From the NCBI GenBank assembly GCA_001653155.1, contig BDEJ01000046.1, forward strand, positions 1 through 40,153: 40,153 nt of DNA, written 5' to 3'. Of the stretch, positions 17,865 to 26,713 are shown in pieces; the stretch's first letter is position 1; each line of letters starts with the position of its first letter. The translations under genes and the position numbers were made by a program. The DNA comes from Porphyromonadaceae bacterium H1 (GTDB taxonomy: Bacteria; Bacteroidota; Bacteroidia; Bacteroidales; Paludibacteraceae). The notes beneath the pieces are model-generated. The model saw only the letters and a program-made list of their open reading frames with translations. It ran no database searches and was not told where the DNA came from.

Positions 17865-20813
17865 TTACACTTTTCCTGCATTGCTCCGTCTGTATTCCGT
17901 AGGTGTGACACCGTAGGCGTTCTTGAATGTCCGCACAAAGTTGGAATAGTCGTTGAATCCGCATCTGTCGGCTATCTCTCCGAAACTCATCTGCGAGTCT
18001 CCGTCAAGAAGGCTCCTGGCTTTCTTGATTTTCACACGCTGGATATAGACCGTCGGGGTGCTGCTGGTGATGGCATTGATCTTGCGATAGAACTGCCTGT
18101 CGCTCATGCACAAGGCCGATGCAATCTGCGATACCTCAATTTCCTTTCCGCGACTGAGCTGGAGGTATATGACATCAGACACCTTGGCAAGGAAGCGTCG
18201 CTCAACATCGGTGAATTGCATCTCCTGCTGCTTATCCGTACCGGTGTTGCCGAACTTGTCACGCAGACGGCGATGGCGGTCGAGCAGTTTCTCCACCCGG
18301 GTGCGCAGTTCGTCGGCGTTGAACGGCTTGGCGAGATAGGCGTCGGCTCCGGCTTCCAATCCTCGTATGCGTTCCTCCTCCGTAATCTTCGCCGTGACCA
18401 CGATGATGGGAATATGGTCGGTGATCTCGTTACCGCGCAGCTGCCGGCACAGCTCTAATCCGTCCATACCGGGCATCATCAGGTCGGTGATGATGAGGTC
18501 GGGCACCGAGTCGAGCGCCTTGTCTAATCCCTCTCTGCCGTTGGCGGCGTAGCTCACGGAATATTGGCCTGAGAACTGCGAGCCGATATAGGCGGCGATG
18601 TCGCGGTTGTCCTCGATGACTAACAGACGGCATCGGTCGTCGTCGCCCTCACTGTCTGCAGGAGTCGCTTCCGTCTCGGTCAGGAGCGGCGCGCGCTCCA
18701 TAGGATGAATAATGAACCCGGCACTATGGGCTTCGTTCCTTATCGGCACGGCGATGTGGAAAGCAGTACCTCTTCCCACCTCGCTCTCCGCCGTGATGCT
18801 GCCCTCCACGGCGTTCACAACCTGCTTCACCAGCGCCAGTCCCACGCCCGTACCCACGTGTTGCGCCTCGCTCTCGCCTCGGTAGAACGGCTCGAACACG
18901 TGGGCAAGCGTCTCCTTGTCCATGCCTTCACCCGTATCGGATACATCAATGAAGAACCGTTCGCCCTCGCGCCATGCCGTCACGCTCACCTTGCCGTATT
19001 CGGGCGTGAACTTGAAGGCGTTGGAGAGCAGGTTGTTCATCACCTTATTGATATAATCGGGCACGAAATCCATCGCCACCGTTTCCTTGGCGAAGAACTG
19101 CAGGTCGATATTCCTGCTACGGGCATAGTCGCGCCAGGTCTCCACAATCATGGTGAGCTGCGCCGTGATGTCGCCGTTGCGCCAGTCGGCGTTGCCCACC
19201 TCCGAGCGTATCTTCGAGATGTCCAGCAGTTGGTTGATGAGCGCGAGCAAGCCCTTGCCCTGCCGCTCGATGGTCTTCGCCTTGTCGCTCACTCCTTCTG
19301 CTTCGGTGACTTGCAGTTCGCGACTCAGTCCGAGTATCACGGTGAGCGGCGTGCGAAACTCGTGGGTGATGTTGGTGAAGAAGTTCTCGCGCAATGCCGC
19401 AAGCCGTTTCAACGCCAAGTGGTTGCGGCGGCGTATTCTCGACGAATAGACGAGCACACCCACGATGAGCAGCAGAACAGTCACCAAGGCGATGCCGCCA
19501 AAGACAACGAGCCGCTGCGCATCGCGGTCAAGCTCTTGCTGCCGAAGCAGTTCCTCGGTCTTGAATCTTGCGTTCTGCTGGCTCACCGCCTGTTCCATGT
19601 CGCGGTGATAGATGGAATCTTTCAATGCGGAATAGCGCACAAGGTGGCGGTCGGCCTCGGCAAGGTTGCTGCCTTTCAGCGCCTCATAGAGCCCCTTCTG
19701 CGCACGGCTCTCGTTGTACTTGTCGTTCTGAGCGGCAAACACCTCGGCTGCCTGCTTGAAGTATTGGGCTGCCTCGGCGTGTGCGTCACGGTGGTTGAGC
19801 AGTTCGCCCATCTGGTTACGACAGATGGAGAGCGACCTGACGTTGCCCACCTCCTCCAATATCGGCATGGCCTGCTTCAACGAGCGTTCCGCCTCGGTAT
19901 ATTGCTCCAGCGCCATCTGTGCCGAAGCCATCTGCGAGAGGCGTATGCCCACCTTGGCTCTGTTGCCTCGCAAGGCATCAAGTTCGTAGGCACGCCGGGC
20001 ATAGTCGAGGGCCAATTGTTCTTTGTTCATGACATGATATATTTCCGATGCCATGCCATACTGGATGGCCATTCGATCGGAATCGCGTGCGGCGGTGCTG
20101 TGCGTGATGGCTTCGAGCACATAGCGTTCGCCGTCTTTCAGTTGCTTCGAGGTCAGGCAGATGCCTGCCAGCGTGTTGAGCGATCTGCTGATGCGACTTT
20201 CGTCACCTGTCTTGCGGTCGAGGGCAAGACTCCTGCGTACATACTCCACGGCACGCGCATAGTCTGACATGCGGAAATAGTTCACTCCTGTCAGGTGCTC
20301 GCAGTCGCTCTGCTGTTTCATGTCACCGACGCGGTAGGCAAGGGGCAGTGCATGTTGTACGCAGCGCAGGCTTTGTTTGTAGTCCTGTGTCTCCCAGAAG
20401 TACATACTCACCCAGTACCACAGCATCATTTCCACGCTGTCGGCAGGTGTGCGGGTGGTCGCAAGAAATCGTTCGTCGGTAATCTCTTCCTGATAGAGGA
20501 GATCGAAAATATGATTGGCCGAGGCTATGCGTTCCGCTCCGTCCTGCTGCTCATAGTCTTGCAGCAGCCGGCTCATGGCCTGTCCCTCTTCCGAGGTGGC
20601 TTTGTTGCTTTCCGTGTGCTTCGACTCGTCCGGGGTAAAAGATGCTGTTTTCTTTCCGCATGAAACGAGCAGGAAAGAGATTGAGATAAACGCCGCTAAT
20701 GCGCTTGAAATAAATTGTCTGTGTTTATTAAAAGGTTCGTGGTGAGGCTGTAAAGGGGCTTTAAGGTCGTGTTTGCAGCACTGCATGTAGGTGATGATGT
20801 TCGTGTTGTTCAT
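17865..20813 (-). CDS. Hybrid two-component regulator: TPR sensor, histidine kinase, receiver, AraC DNA-binding domain
   Basis: This 982-aa protein joins a whole signalling chain. The N-terminus has a hydrophobic segment ending LLVSCGKK (34-54; Cys52 may be lipidated or simply lie in a membrane anchor). TPR-type repeats fill about 100-420, and a second membrane helix lies near 431-455. The kinase module has THEFRTPL (His484), an N-box NNLLSNAFKFTP, DTGEGM and GTGVGLALV. A receiver follows, with phospho-acceptor Asp near residue 775 (ITDLMMPGMDG) and VVTAK...AKPF, and a C-terminal AraC HTH with GFNDYSNFVRTFKNAYG. The sensor is predicted periplasmic. The start lies inside the end of the upstream ATPase gene (53-base overlap; a second ATG at 20786 is possible), so the two are coupled. 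Confidence 0.88.
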   Translation of the reverse strand: MNNTNIITYMQCCKHDLKAPLQPHHEPFNKHRQFISSALAAFISISFLLVSCGKKTASFTPDESKHTESNKATSEEGQAMSRLLQDYEQQDGAERIASANHIFDLLYQEEITDERFLATTRTPADSVEMMLWYWVSMYFWETQDYKQSLRCVQHALPLAYRVGDMKQQSDCEHLTGVNYFRMSDYARAVEYVRRSLALDRKTGDESRISRSLNTLAGICLTSKQLKDGERYVLEAITHSTAARDSDRMAIQYGMASEIYHVMNKEQLALDYARRAYELDALRGNRAKVGIRLSQMASAQMALEQYTEAERSLKQAMPILEEVGNVRSLSICRNQMGELLNHRDAHAEAAQYFKQAAEVFAAQNDKYNESRAQKGLYEALKGSNLAEADRHLVRYSALKDSIYHRDMEQAVSQQNARFKTEELLRQQELDRDAQRLVVFGGIALVTVLLLIVGVLVYSSRIRRRNHLALKRLAALRENFFTNITHEFRTPLTVILGLSRELQVTEAEGVSDKAKTIERQGKGLLALINQLLDISKIRSEVGNADWRNGDITAQLTMIVETWRDYARSRNIDLQFFAKETVAMDFVPDYINKVMNNLLSNAFKFTPEYGKVSVTAWREGERFFIDVSDTGEGMDKETLAHVFEPFYRGESEAQHVGTGVGLALVKQVVNAVEGSITAESEVGRGTAFHIAVPIRNEAHSAGFIIHPMERAPLLTETEATPADSEGDDDRCRLLVIEDNRDIAAYIGSQFSGQYSVSYAANGREGLDKALDSVPDLIITDLMMPGMDGLELCRQLRGNEITDHIPIIVVTAKITEEERIRGLEAGADAYLAKPFNADELRTRVEKLLDRHRRLRDKFGNTGTDKQQEMQFTDVERRFLAKVSDVIYLQLSRGKEIEVSQIASALCMSDRQFYRKINAITSSTPTVYIQRVKIKKARSLLDGDSQMSFGEIADRCGFNDYSNFVRTFKNAYGVTPTEYRRSNAGKV

Positions 20814-22167
20814 GGGTTGTTATAAATAAGTTGCTCAAGGCATACAAAGGTACGATATTTATGTGCCGCTCGGAATTGTCATCCTGCTTGTCATAATAAG
20901 AAAGATGCCCGAAATTCTCAAGTGATGTGCGGATACCGTCGAAGAGCTTGCGTTCGCGCATGAAAATCCAAAGGCTCTGCATGCTCCCTTGCGTGCTGGC
21001 TTTCACCTCTATGGGAAGTATCTTGCCGTTGCTTACTTTGAGGTAATCCACTTCCGCCTGACTGTTCCTGACATGATTCTGCCAATAATGCAAGTCGGGT
21101 TTCATAAAGCAGTCGCCGTATTTCATCATCTCCAATCCGGCAAACATCTCGGAGGCACTTCCCTTGTTCACAAAATCCACCTCGGTAGCCATAAGAATGT
21201 CTCCCGCAGGAATGTTGAGCATGGTCTGCATGACACCCAGGTCAAAGAAAAGATACTTCACGTAACTTTCATTTTCCTCTGCTCCGAGTGGGATGCCATG
21301 TGCGTCCGTATGCTTCACGGGGGTTACAAGTCCGGCAAGCGTAAGCAGGTGCAAGGCCTCTTTCACCACCGTGGATTTCGTGTCGCGTGCGGCTGTGGCA
21401 TAAACGAATTTCTTTCCAGCCTGCAATGCTGTCGAGCGTAGCACCTGTCTGAGAAGAACAGGCGAAAACCGTTTCTTGTATTTGGAAAAGTCGTCGCTGT
21501 ATGTGTCGATAATTTCATTGTGGATACGCGACACCTCTATGTAGCTGTGCGTTTCCACCCATTCCGTCACGGCTGCCGGCATGCCTCCTACGAGATAGAA
21601 CGAGCGCAGCTGTTCTGTCAAGGCTTTGTGTGCCGATGCCGTCAGAGGGTCGCAGGCCCTTGCCTTCCGTTTGAAGTCAACAGTGAGTCCAAGCCCCTGA
21701 GCCATGAGAAATTCGTCGAACGAGAACGGATACATATACAGCGAACGTATCCTTCCCACAGCAAACGACGGCAGTTCCTCCAAGGCAAACTCCAGCAGCG
21801 AGCCGGCGGCAATGACGTGCAGTTCGGGATAGTCCTCCTTGAAGTAGCGCAGAGCCATGACAGCCTCCTTGCTTACCTGAATTTCGTCGATGAAGAGGAG
21901 CGTCTCGCCCGGTATGATGGGTATGGCAAGCGTACCGCTGAGTTTTTCGCACGTAGTCTTCACGTTGATGTTCTCTGTGAACAGTTGCCGCAGATCGGGG
22001 TGCTTTTCAAGGTTCACCTCCACAAAGTGGCGGAATTGCTTTCCGAGTTCTCTTACGGCAGTAGACTTGCCCACCTGACGAGCGCCCCGTATCAGCAATG
22101 GTTTGCGTCGGGCATCGTTTTTCCACTCGAGCAATTTGTCGTCTATGTGTCTTTTGAAATAAGGCAT
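20761..22167 (-). CDS. AAA ATPase with DUF4143/PD-(D/E)XK C-terminus
   Basis: This 468-aa protein has Walker A GARQVGKST (28-36), Walker B LLFIDEIQ (90-97), the sensor-like AAGSLLEFAL, and a C-terminal domain ending in EVDYLKV...PIEVKAS, a PD-(D/E)XK-like core typical of DUF4143 proteins. These single-gene archaeal/Bacteroidetes-type ATPases are abundant in accessory DNA, and their function is unknown. The coding sequence is GC-rich. The last 53 bases overlap the start of the hybrid regulator. A second member of the same family lies at 26714. Confidence 0.85.
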   Translation of the reverse strand: MPYFKRHIDDKLLEWKNDARRKPLLIRGARQVGKSTAVRELGKQFRHFVEVNLEKHPDLRQLFTENINVKTTCEKLSGTLAIPIIPGETLLFIDEIQVSKEAVMALRYFKEDYPELHVIAAGSLLEFALEELPSFAVGRIRSLYMYPFSFDEFLMAQGLGLTVDFKRKARACDPLTASAHKALTEQLRSFYLVGGMPAAVTEWVETHSYIEVSRIHNEIIDTYSDDFSKYKKRFSPVLLRQVLRSTALQAGKKFVYATAARDTKSTVVKEALHLLTLAGLVTPVKHTDAHGIPLGAEENESYVKYLFFDLGVMQTMLNIPAGDILMATEVDFVNKGSASEMFAGLEMMKYGDCFMKPDLHYWQNHVRNSQAEVDYLKVSNGKILPIEVKASTQGSMQSLWIFMRERKLFDGIRTSLENFGHLSYYDKQDDNSERHINIVPLYALSNLFITTHEQHEHHHLHAVLQTRP

Positions 22168-22560
22168 CTATCTGTATTATGATTGCCGTTTAGAAATGAT
22201 TTGCGTACAAAATTACGATTAAATTCTGAAAACACAATCAAAAAGGGAAAGAAATTGTCTAAAATCAGTATCGAAATAAATGCAACTTCAGACAGAATAA
22301 GCAGCGAAAACGCTGTTCCCGATTTTCATGTTGTGGTCGGAATCTTATGGATGAATCCCCTGCAAGCCTCTTTTTTCCTCAAAAAATCAGCAATTGTTAA
22401 CATCTGTAAATATGTCAATGCAATTCGTTTGTAATCAGCGTATTGCGAGGATAAAATGTCCGATAGTGCAAGATGGGCTACATGCAGAATGTCCGATGGT
22501 GCAAGAATTTTGGCAGGATTTGCAAGGTCGGTCAGCCCCCTTCGTGCCTAATTTTGCACC
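22168..22560. other. Divergent intergenic region with a direct repeat
   Basis: No gene is supported in these 393 bases between the minus-strand ATPase and the plus-strand 102-aa gene. They hold the 19-bp direct repeat described separately. TAATTTTG at 22549-22556 fits TAnnTTTG and would give a nearly leaderless message for ATG 22561. Confidence 0.45.
22455..22506 (+). repeat. Imperfect 19-bp direct repeat, possible operator
   Basis: AATGTCCGATAGTGCAAGA (22455-22473) recurs as AATGTCCGATGGTGCAAGA (22488-22506) with one difference, 33 bases start to start (about three helical turns). It lies just upstream of a possible promoter. Confidence 0.6.
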
Positions 22561-22869
22561 ATGACAAGCAACAGAGACGAAACACGCTCTCCTACGTATG
22601 AAAACATTCCGGCAACTGTTCAAATTATAAAAAGTATGAAGCGGAAGAACGACAGTAATCCCAAGCAACATGACAAGGAAGACTTAGGCTTTCTTGACGA
22701 CCGCATGCAACTGCTCGACACGGTTCGCGAGATGATCGACATCGAACTGGAGCGGCGCGGAGTGAACATCCGGGGCAACCCTCCGCCGCACCGCTCGTTC
22801 TGGCAACGCATCATGAGCATCTTCACAGGCAGCCTATCCGGCAACGAAGATAGGCAAGGTATGGAATGA
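22561..22869 (+). CDS. Hypothetical protein, 102 aa
   Basis: A charged, soluble protein with no signal peptide or membrane helix. A coiled-coil-like helix (LDDRMQLLDTVREMIDIELE) occupies about 44-64, followed by a proline-rich turn GNPPPHRSFWQRIMSIFTG. I do not recognise the family. The frame is open over 300 bases in a GC-rich block and starts at an ATG next to a promoter-like box. It is the only gene between the divergent ATPase and the repeat protein, and the gap to the latter is about 200 bases. Confidence 0.5.
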   Translation: MTSNRDETRSPTYENIPATVQIIKSMKRKNDSNPKQHDKEDLGFLDDRMQLLDTVREMIDIELERRGVNIRGNPPPHRSFWQRIMSIFTGSLSGNEDRQGME

Positions 22870-23012
22870 TTGGCAAGATGGGAACAGATTTTTTCGCTAT
22901 GCTCAAAACAACACGTGTAAGATTTACTCGCCTGTCGGCTCATCAACTCGTCTGCCCGACAGGGCACTTAGGAATGACCAAAGAGCTTCTTAAGGAAGGC
23001 AAAACAGTATTA

Positions 23013-23068
23013 TTAAACCCTTTAATTCAAACAATTATTATGTTAAATCCTTTAATTCAAACAATTAT
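23013..23068 (+). repeat. Tandem duplication in the leader of the repeat protein
   Basis: A 26-base sequence (TTAAACCCTTTAATTCAAAC and onward, 23013-23038) recurs at 23043-23068 with one change (C to T), a 30-base period. The second copy runs into the chosen ATG 23067, so the duplication lies in the untranslated leader and duplicates the start region, including an upstream TATG. Confidence 0.75.
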
Positions 23069-26000
23069 GAAAACAAATTTACTACGGAACATGCTCGCGG
23101 CGACAGTCGCGCTGTTCACAGCCCTGTTTGCCCTGCCACAGACGGCGCAGGCGAAAGACTTCTACGCCATCTACATTGCCGACACGCAGGTAACCTCCGA
23201 CAACTGCAACGACCTCAGCGTGATTGACGGCGTGAGCGGAACGGTGAACTACGACCACTCCACCAAAACGCTAACCCTCGACAACGCCAGAATCAAGTTA
23301 GATATATATGGCGGCTATGGCGACAGGTACTATGGCATCTATTCAGAAATCGACAACCTCACGGTGAAACTTATCGGCACAAACACGATAATGACGAGAA
23401 GTTCAACCATCTTCCACACCAAGCCGATGACCATTACGGGCGGCGGCACGCTCAACGCAGAGAGCCAAAATCGCTCCAGCATCATTGTTGACGGAACCTC
23501 ACTCACCATTGACGGCTGCACCGTCAATGCCAAAGGCGGATGGGGCATTATTGGAAGTGCTGTAAATGGGGCCAAGACGCTCATCATCCGTAACGCCACG
23601 GTAACGGCAGAGGGCAGGAACGCCTCCATCCGCTACTTCAATACCTTCACCCTCGACGGCTGCGCCATCACAAGCCCCGCCGGCGCGGTGTGGAACGCCG
23701 AAAAGAAAGCCGTGTACGACGCTTCGGGAAATATCATCAAATCCAAGGTGACCATCGAGCCGGTTACCACCTACGACCTCGAGATTGCCGGCACGAAGGT
23801 AAACTCCGCCAACTGCAACGACCTCAGCGTGATCCCCGGCGTGAGCGGCACGGTGAAGTACGACCACTCCACCCGCACCCTCACCCTCGACAACGCCGCC
23901 ATCAACGCCGGCGGTGACCACAACTGCATCGCTTCATACATCGACGGCCTCACGGTGAAGCTCACCGGCACCAACACGGTAACGGCGGGAAAGACAGCCG
24001 TCGTCCACGCCCGGCCGATGACCCTTACGGGCGGCGGCACGCTCAACGCAGAGGGCACAAATAGCTGTGGCATCTTTGTCAATAAGACCTCGCTCACCAT
24101 CGACGGCTGCAACGTCAATGCCAAAGGCAGATGGGGCATTGTAGGAAATGACGGCTCCTCGGAAACCCTCACCATCCGCAACGCCGCGGTGACGGCAGAG
24201 GGCACGGAGTATGGCTCCATCCGCAACTTCAATACCCTCACCCTCGACGGCTGCGCCATCACAAGCCCCACCGGAGCGGTGTGGAACGCCGGGAAGCACG
24301 CCGTGTGCGACGCCTCGGGAAATATCATCAAATCCAAGGTGACCATCAAGCCCGTGACTTTCTACGACCTCGAGATTGCCGGCACGAAGGTAAACTCCGC
24401 CAACTGCAACAACCTCAGCGTGATCCCCGGCGTGAGCGGCACGGTGGAGTACGACCACTCCACCCGCACCCTCACCCTCCACAACGCCGCCATCAACGCC
24501 GGCGGTAACGAAAAAGGCATCTATTCACAAATCGACAACCTCACGGTGAAGCTCACCGGCACCAACACGGTAACGGCGGTAACGGCGAAATCTGCAGCCG
24601 TCTTGCACACCAAGCCGATGACCATTACGGGCGGCACGCTCAACGCAGAGAGCACAGGTTACCCCGGCATCTATGCCTACAAGACATCGCTCACCATCGA
24701 CGGCTGCACCGTCAATGCCAAAGGCGAATGGGGCATCGCAGGATATAACGGCACGACCGAGACCCTCACCATCCGCAACGCCACGGTAACGGCAGAGGGC
24801 AGGGACGGCTCCATCCGCCACTTCAATACCCTCACCCTCGAGGGCTGCAAAATCACAAGCCCCGCCGGAGCGGTGTGGAACGCCGAAAAGAAAGCCGTGT
24901 GCGACGCCTCGGGAAATATCATCAAATCCAAGGTGACCATCAAGCCCGTGACTTTCTACGACCTCGAGATTGCCGGCACGAAGGTAACCTCCACCAACTG
25001 CAACGACCTCAGCGTGATACCCGGCGTGAGCGGAACGGTGAAGTACGACCACTCCACCCGCACCCTCACCCTCGACAACGCCGCCATCAACGCCGGCGGT
25101 AACGAAAAAGGCATCCATTCACAAATCGACAACCTCACTGTGAAGCTCATCGGCACCAACACGGTAACGGCGGTATATACACCCGTCTTGCACACCAAGC
25201 CGATGACCCTTACGGGCGGCGGCACGCTCAACGCAGAGAGCACAAAAGACTGCGGCATCTATGTTTTCAAGACCTCGCTGACCATCGACGGCTGCATCGT
25301 CAATGCCAAGGGCAAATGGGGTATTGCAGGAAATGACGGCTCCTCGGAAACCCTCACCATCCGCAACGCCACGGTAACGGCAGAGGGCACGGCCGGCTCC
25401 ATCCGCGACCTCCGGACCCTCACCCTCGACGGCTGCGCCATCACAAGTCCCGCCGTCGCTGTGTGGAACGACGGAAAGCACGCCGTGTGCGACGCCTCGG
25501 GAAATATCATCAAATCCAAGGTGACCATCGAGCCGGTTACCGCTTACGACCTCTGGATTGCCGGCACGCAGGTAACCCCCGACAACTGCAACGACCTCAG
25601 CGTGATTGACGGCGTGAGCGGAACGGTGAACTACGACCACTCCACCCGCACCCTCACCCTCGACAACGCCGCCATCAACGCCGGTGACTATCGCGGCATC
25701 TATTCAAAAATCGACGGCCTCACGGTGAAGCTCACCGGCACCAACACGGTAACGGCAGAGGCAAGATATGTAGCCACCATCGGCCACACCAAGCCGATGA
25801 CCCTTACGGGCAGCGGCACGCTCAACGCAGAGGGCACAAATAACTGCGGTATCTATACCGACGAAACCTCGCTGACCATCGACGGCTGCACCGTCAATGC
25901 CAAGGGCAAATGGGGCATCGCAGGAAATGGCGGAACCTCGGAATCCCTCACCCTCCGCAACGCCGCGGTAACGGCAGAGGGCACGGACGGCTCCATCTGC

Positions 26001-26282
26001 GACCTCCGGACCCTCACCCTCGAGGGCTGCAAAATCACAAGCCCCGCCGGAGCGGTGTGGAACGCCGGGAAGCACGCCGTGTGCGACGCCTCGGGAAATA
26101 TCATCACCGACAAGGTAACCATCACCCGCGATACCAACGGCATCGAAACCGTGACGGTCGACCTGCCTGCCGGCAAGCGCGGCGTGTATAACCTCCAAGG
26201 CCTGCGCCTCGGCGACAGCCTCGAACACCTGCCCGCGGGAGTGTATATATATAATGGTAAGAAAATCATCATCAAAAAATAA
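23067..26282 (+). CDS. Secreted repeat protein with five ~197-residue repeats
   Basis: This 1071-aa protein has a signal peptide (MKTNLLRNMLAATVALFTAL, cleaved near QTAQA-KDF). Five near-identical repeats follow, each beginning around IAGTKVNSANCNDLSVIPGV, continuing with GTVKYDHSTRTLTLDNAAIN, LTVKLTGTNTVTA and LTIDGCTVNAKGKWGI, and ending VCDASGNIIKSKVTI. The short beta-strand/turn pattern suggests a right-handed beta-helix. The C-terminus (VYNLQGLRLG...AGVYIYNGKKIIIKK) resembles the Prevotella-type surface/T9SS tail. An upstream reading from 22866 is open, but ATG 23067 gives the signal peptide. Repeats are high in GC and nearly identical in DNA, so they are recent or homogenised copies. 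The function is unknown; adhesion or glycan binding is possible. Confidence 0.85.
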   Translation: MKTNLLRNMLAATVALFTALFALPQTAQAKDFYAIYIADTQVTSDNCNDLSVIDGVSGTVNYDHSTKTLTLDNARIKLDIYGGYGDRYYGIYSEIDNLTVKLIGTNTIMTRSSTIFHTKPMTITGGGTLNAESQNRSSIIVDGTSLTIDGCTVNAKGGWGIIGSAVNGAKTLIIRNATVTAEGRNASIRYFNTFTLDGCAITSPAGAVWNAEKKAVYDASGNIIKSKVTIEPVTTYDLEIAGTKVNSANCNDLSVIPGVSGTVKYDHSTRTLTLDNAAINAGGDHNCIASYIDGLTVKLTGTNTVTAGKTAVVHARPMTLTGGGTLNAEGTNSCGIFVNKTSLTIDGCNVNAKGRWGIVGNDGSSETLTIRNAAVTAEGTEYGSIRNFNTLTLDGCAITSPTGAVWNAGKHAVCDASGNIIKSKVTIKPVTFYDLEIAGTKVNSANCNNLSVIPGVSGTVEYDHSTRTLTLHNAAINAGGNEKGIYSQIDNLTVKLTGTNTVTAVTAKSAAVLHTKPMTITGGTLNAESTGYPGIYAYKTSLTIDGCTVNAKGEWGIAGYNGTTETLTIRNATVTAEGRDGSIRHFNTLTLEGCKITSPAGAVWNAEKKAVCDASGNIIKSKVTIKPVTFYDLEIAGTKVTSTNCNDLSVIPGVSGTVKYDHSTRTLTLDNAAINAGGNEKGIHSQIDNLTVKLIGTNTVTAVYTPVLHTKPMTLTGGGTLNAESTKDCGIYVFKTSLTIDGCIVNAKGKWGIAGNDGSSETLTIRNATVTAEGTAGSIRDLRTLTLDGCAITSPAVAVWNDGKHAVCDASGNIIKSKVTIEPVTAYDLWIAGTQVTPDNCNDLSVIDGVSGTVNYDHSTRTLTLDNAAINAGDYRGIYSKIDGLTVKLTGTNTVTAEARYVATIGHTKPMTLTGSGTLNAEGTNNCGIYTDETSLTIDGCTVNAKGKWGIAGNGGTSESLTLRNAAVTAEGTDGSICDLRTLTLEGCKITSPAGAVWNAGKHAVCDASGNIITDKVTITRDTNGIETVTVDLPAGKRGVYNLQGLRLGDSLEHLPAGVYIYNGKKIIIKK
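23160..26150 (+). repeat. Five in-frame intragenic repeats of 588-609 bases
   Basis: The anchor ATTGCC of each copy falls at 23175, 23784, 24375, 24969 and 25557. The spacings are 609, 591, 594 and 588 bases, all multiples of three. Copies 2-4 are the most alike; copies 1 and 5 share the IDGVSG variant where 2-4 have IPGVSG. Confidence 0.9.
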
Positions 26283-26289
26283 AAGGCTC

Positions 26290-26316
26290 ACCCCTGCCCC
26301 CTTCCGGGGGTGGGGG
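26290..26316 (+). terminator. GC-rich hairpin after the repeat protein
   Basis: CCCCTGCCCCC pairs with GGGGGTGGGG around a short loop, 8 bases past the stop, but no long T run follows. The flanking C/G-rich sequence resembles an intergenic repeat common in Bacteroidetes. The rest of 26283-26713 holds no gene. Confidence 0.5.
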
Positions 26317-26537
26317 AAACCCTTCCCCTAAGCCCTCAAAGAGAAAAGAGGTCTCCCCTAAGCTATCCAAAGGGAGGGGGCCGGCGGGCGAAGGGGACTG
26401 TTGCAATAACGTCAATAACAAGCAGAAAATATTAACTCGATTTTTAAGCATAACATCAAGGAAAACCTCAACCCATAGCAGGATGGCGTAGAACTCAAAT
26501 AAAAGAACATCATATAAAGAATGAATAACAACAACCC

Positions 26538-26584
26538 GTCTCCGCAAACGCAGTAAGTACACATCCTTGCCTGTTTGCGGAGAC
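26538..26584. repeat. 12-bp perfect inverted repeat
   Basis: GTCTCCGCAAAC (26538-26549) and GTTTGCGGAGAC (26573-26584) enclose 23 bases. It could be a hairpin terminator or a protein-binding palindrome. Confidence 0.6.
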
Positions 26585-26646
26585 ATCATTTTATCGAAAA
26601 CGTGAAGTTTACGGCGATTTTATTTGTGCAACCAGAGAAAATCGAG

Positions 26647-26654
26647 TACTTTTG
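26647..26654 (+). promoter_or_regulatory. -7 promoter box of the second DUF4143 ATPase
   Basis: TACTTTTG matches TAnnTTTG. The leader to ATG 26714 holds two or three copies of an AATTGAGTAAA/ATTAGAATTGAG element between 26661 and 26713. Confidence 0.6.
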
Positions 26655-26713
26655 CAAGTAAAATTGAGTAAAATCATAATTAGAATTGAGTAAATCTATC
26701 ATTAGAATTGAGC

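Noticed and set aside
18705-20267. 520-codon plus-strand frame
   Set aside because: It is antisense to the well-supported hybrid regulator and is a by-product of high GC.
23499-26291. Several long minus-strand frames
   Set aside because: They repeat with the same period as the plus-strand repeat protein and have no independent support.
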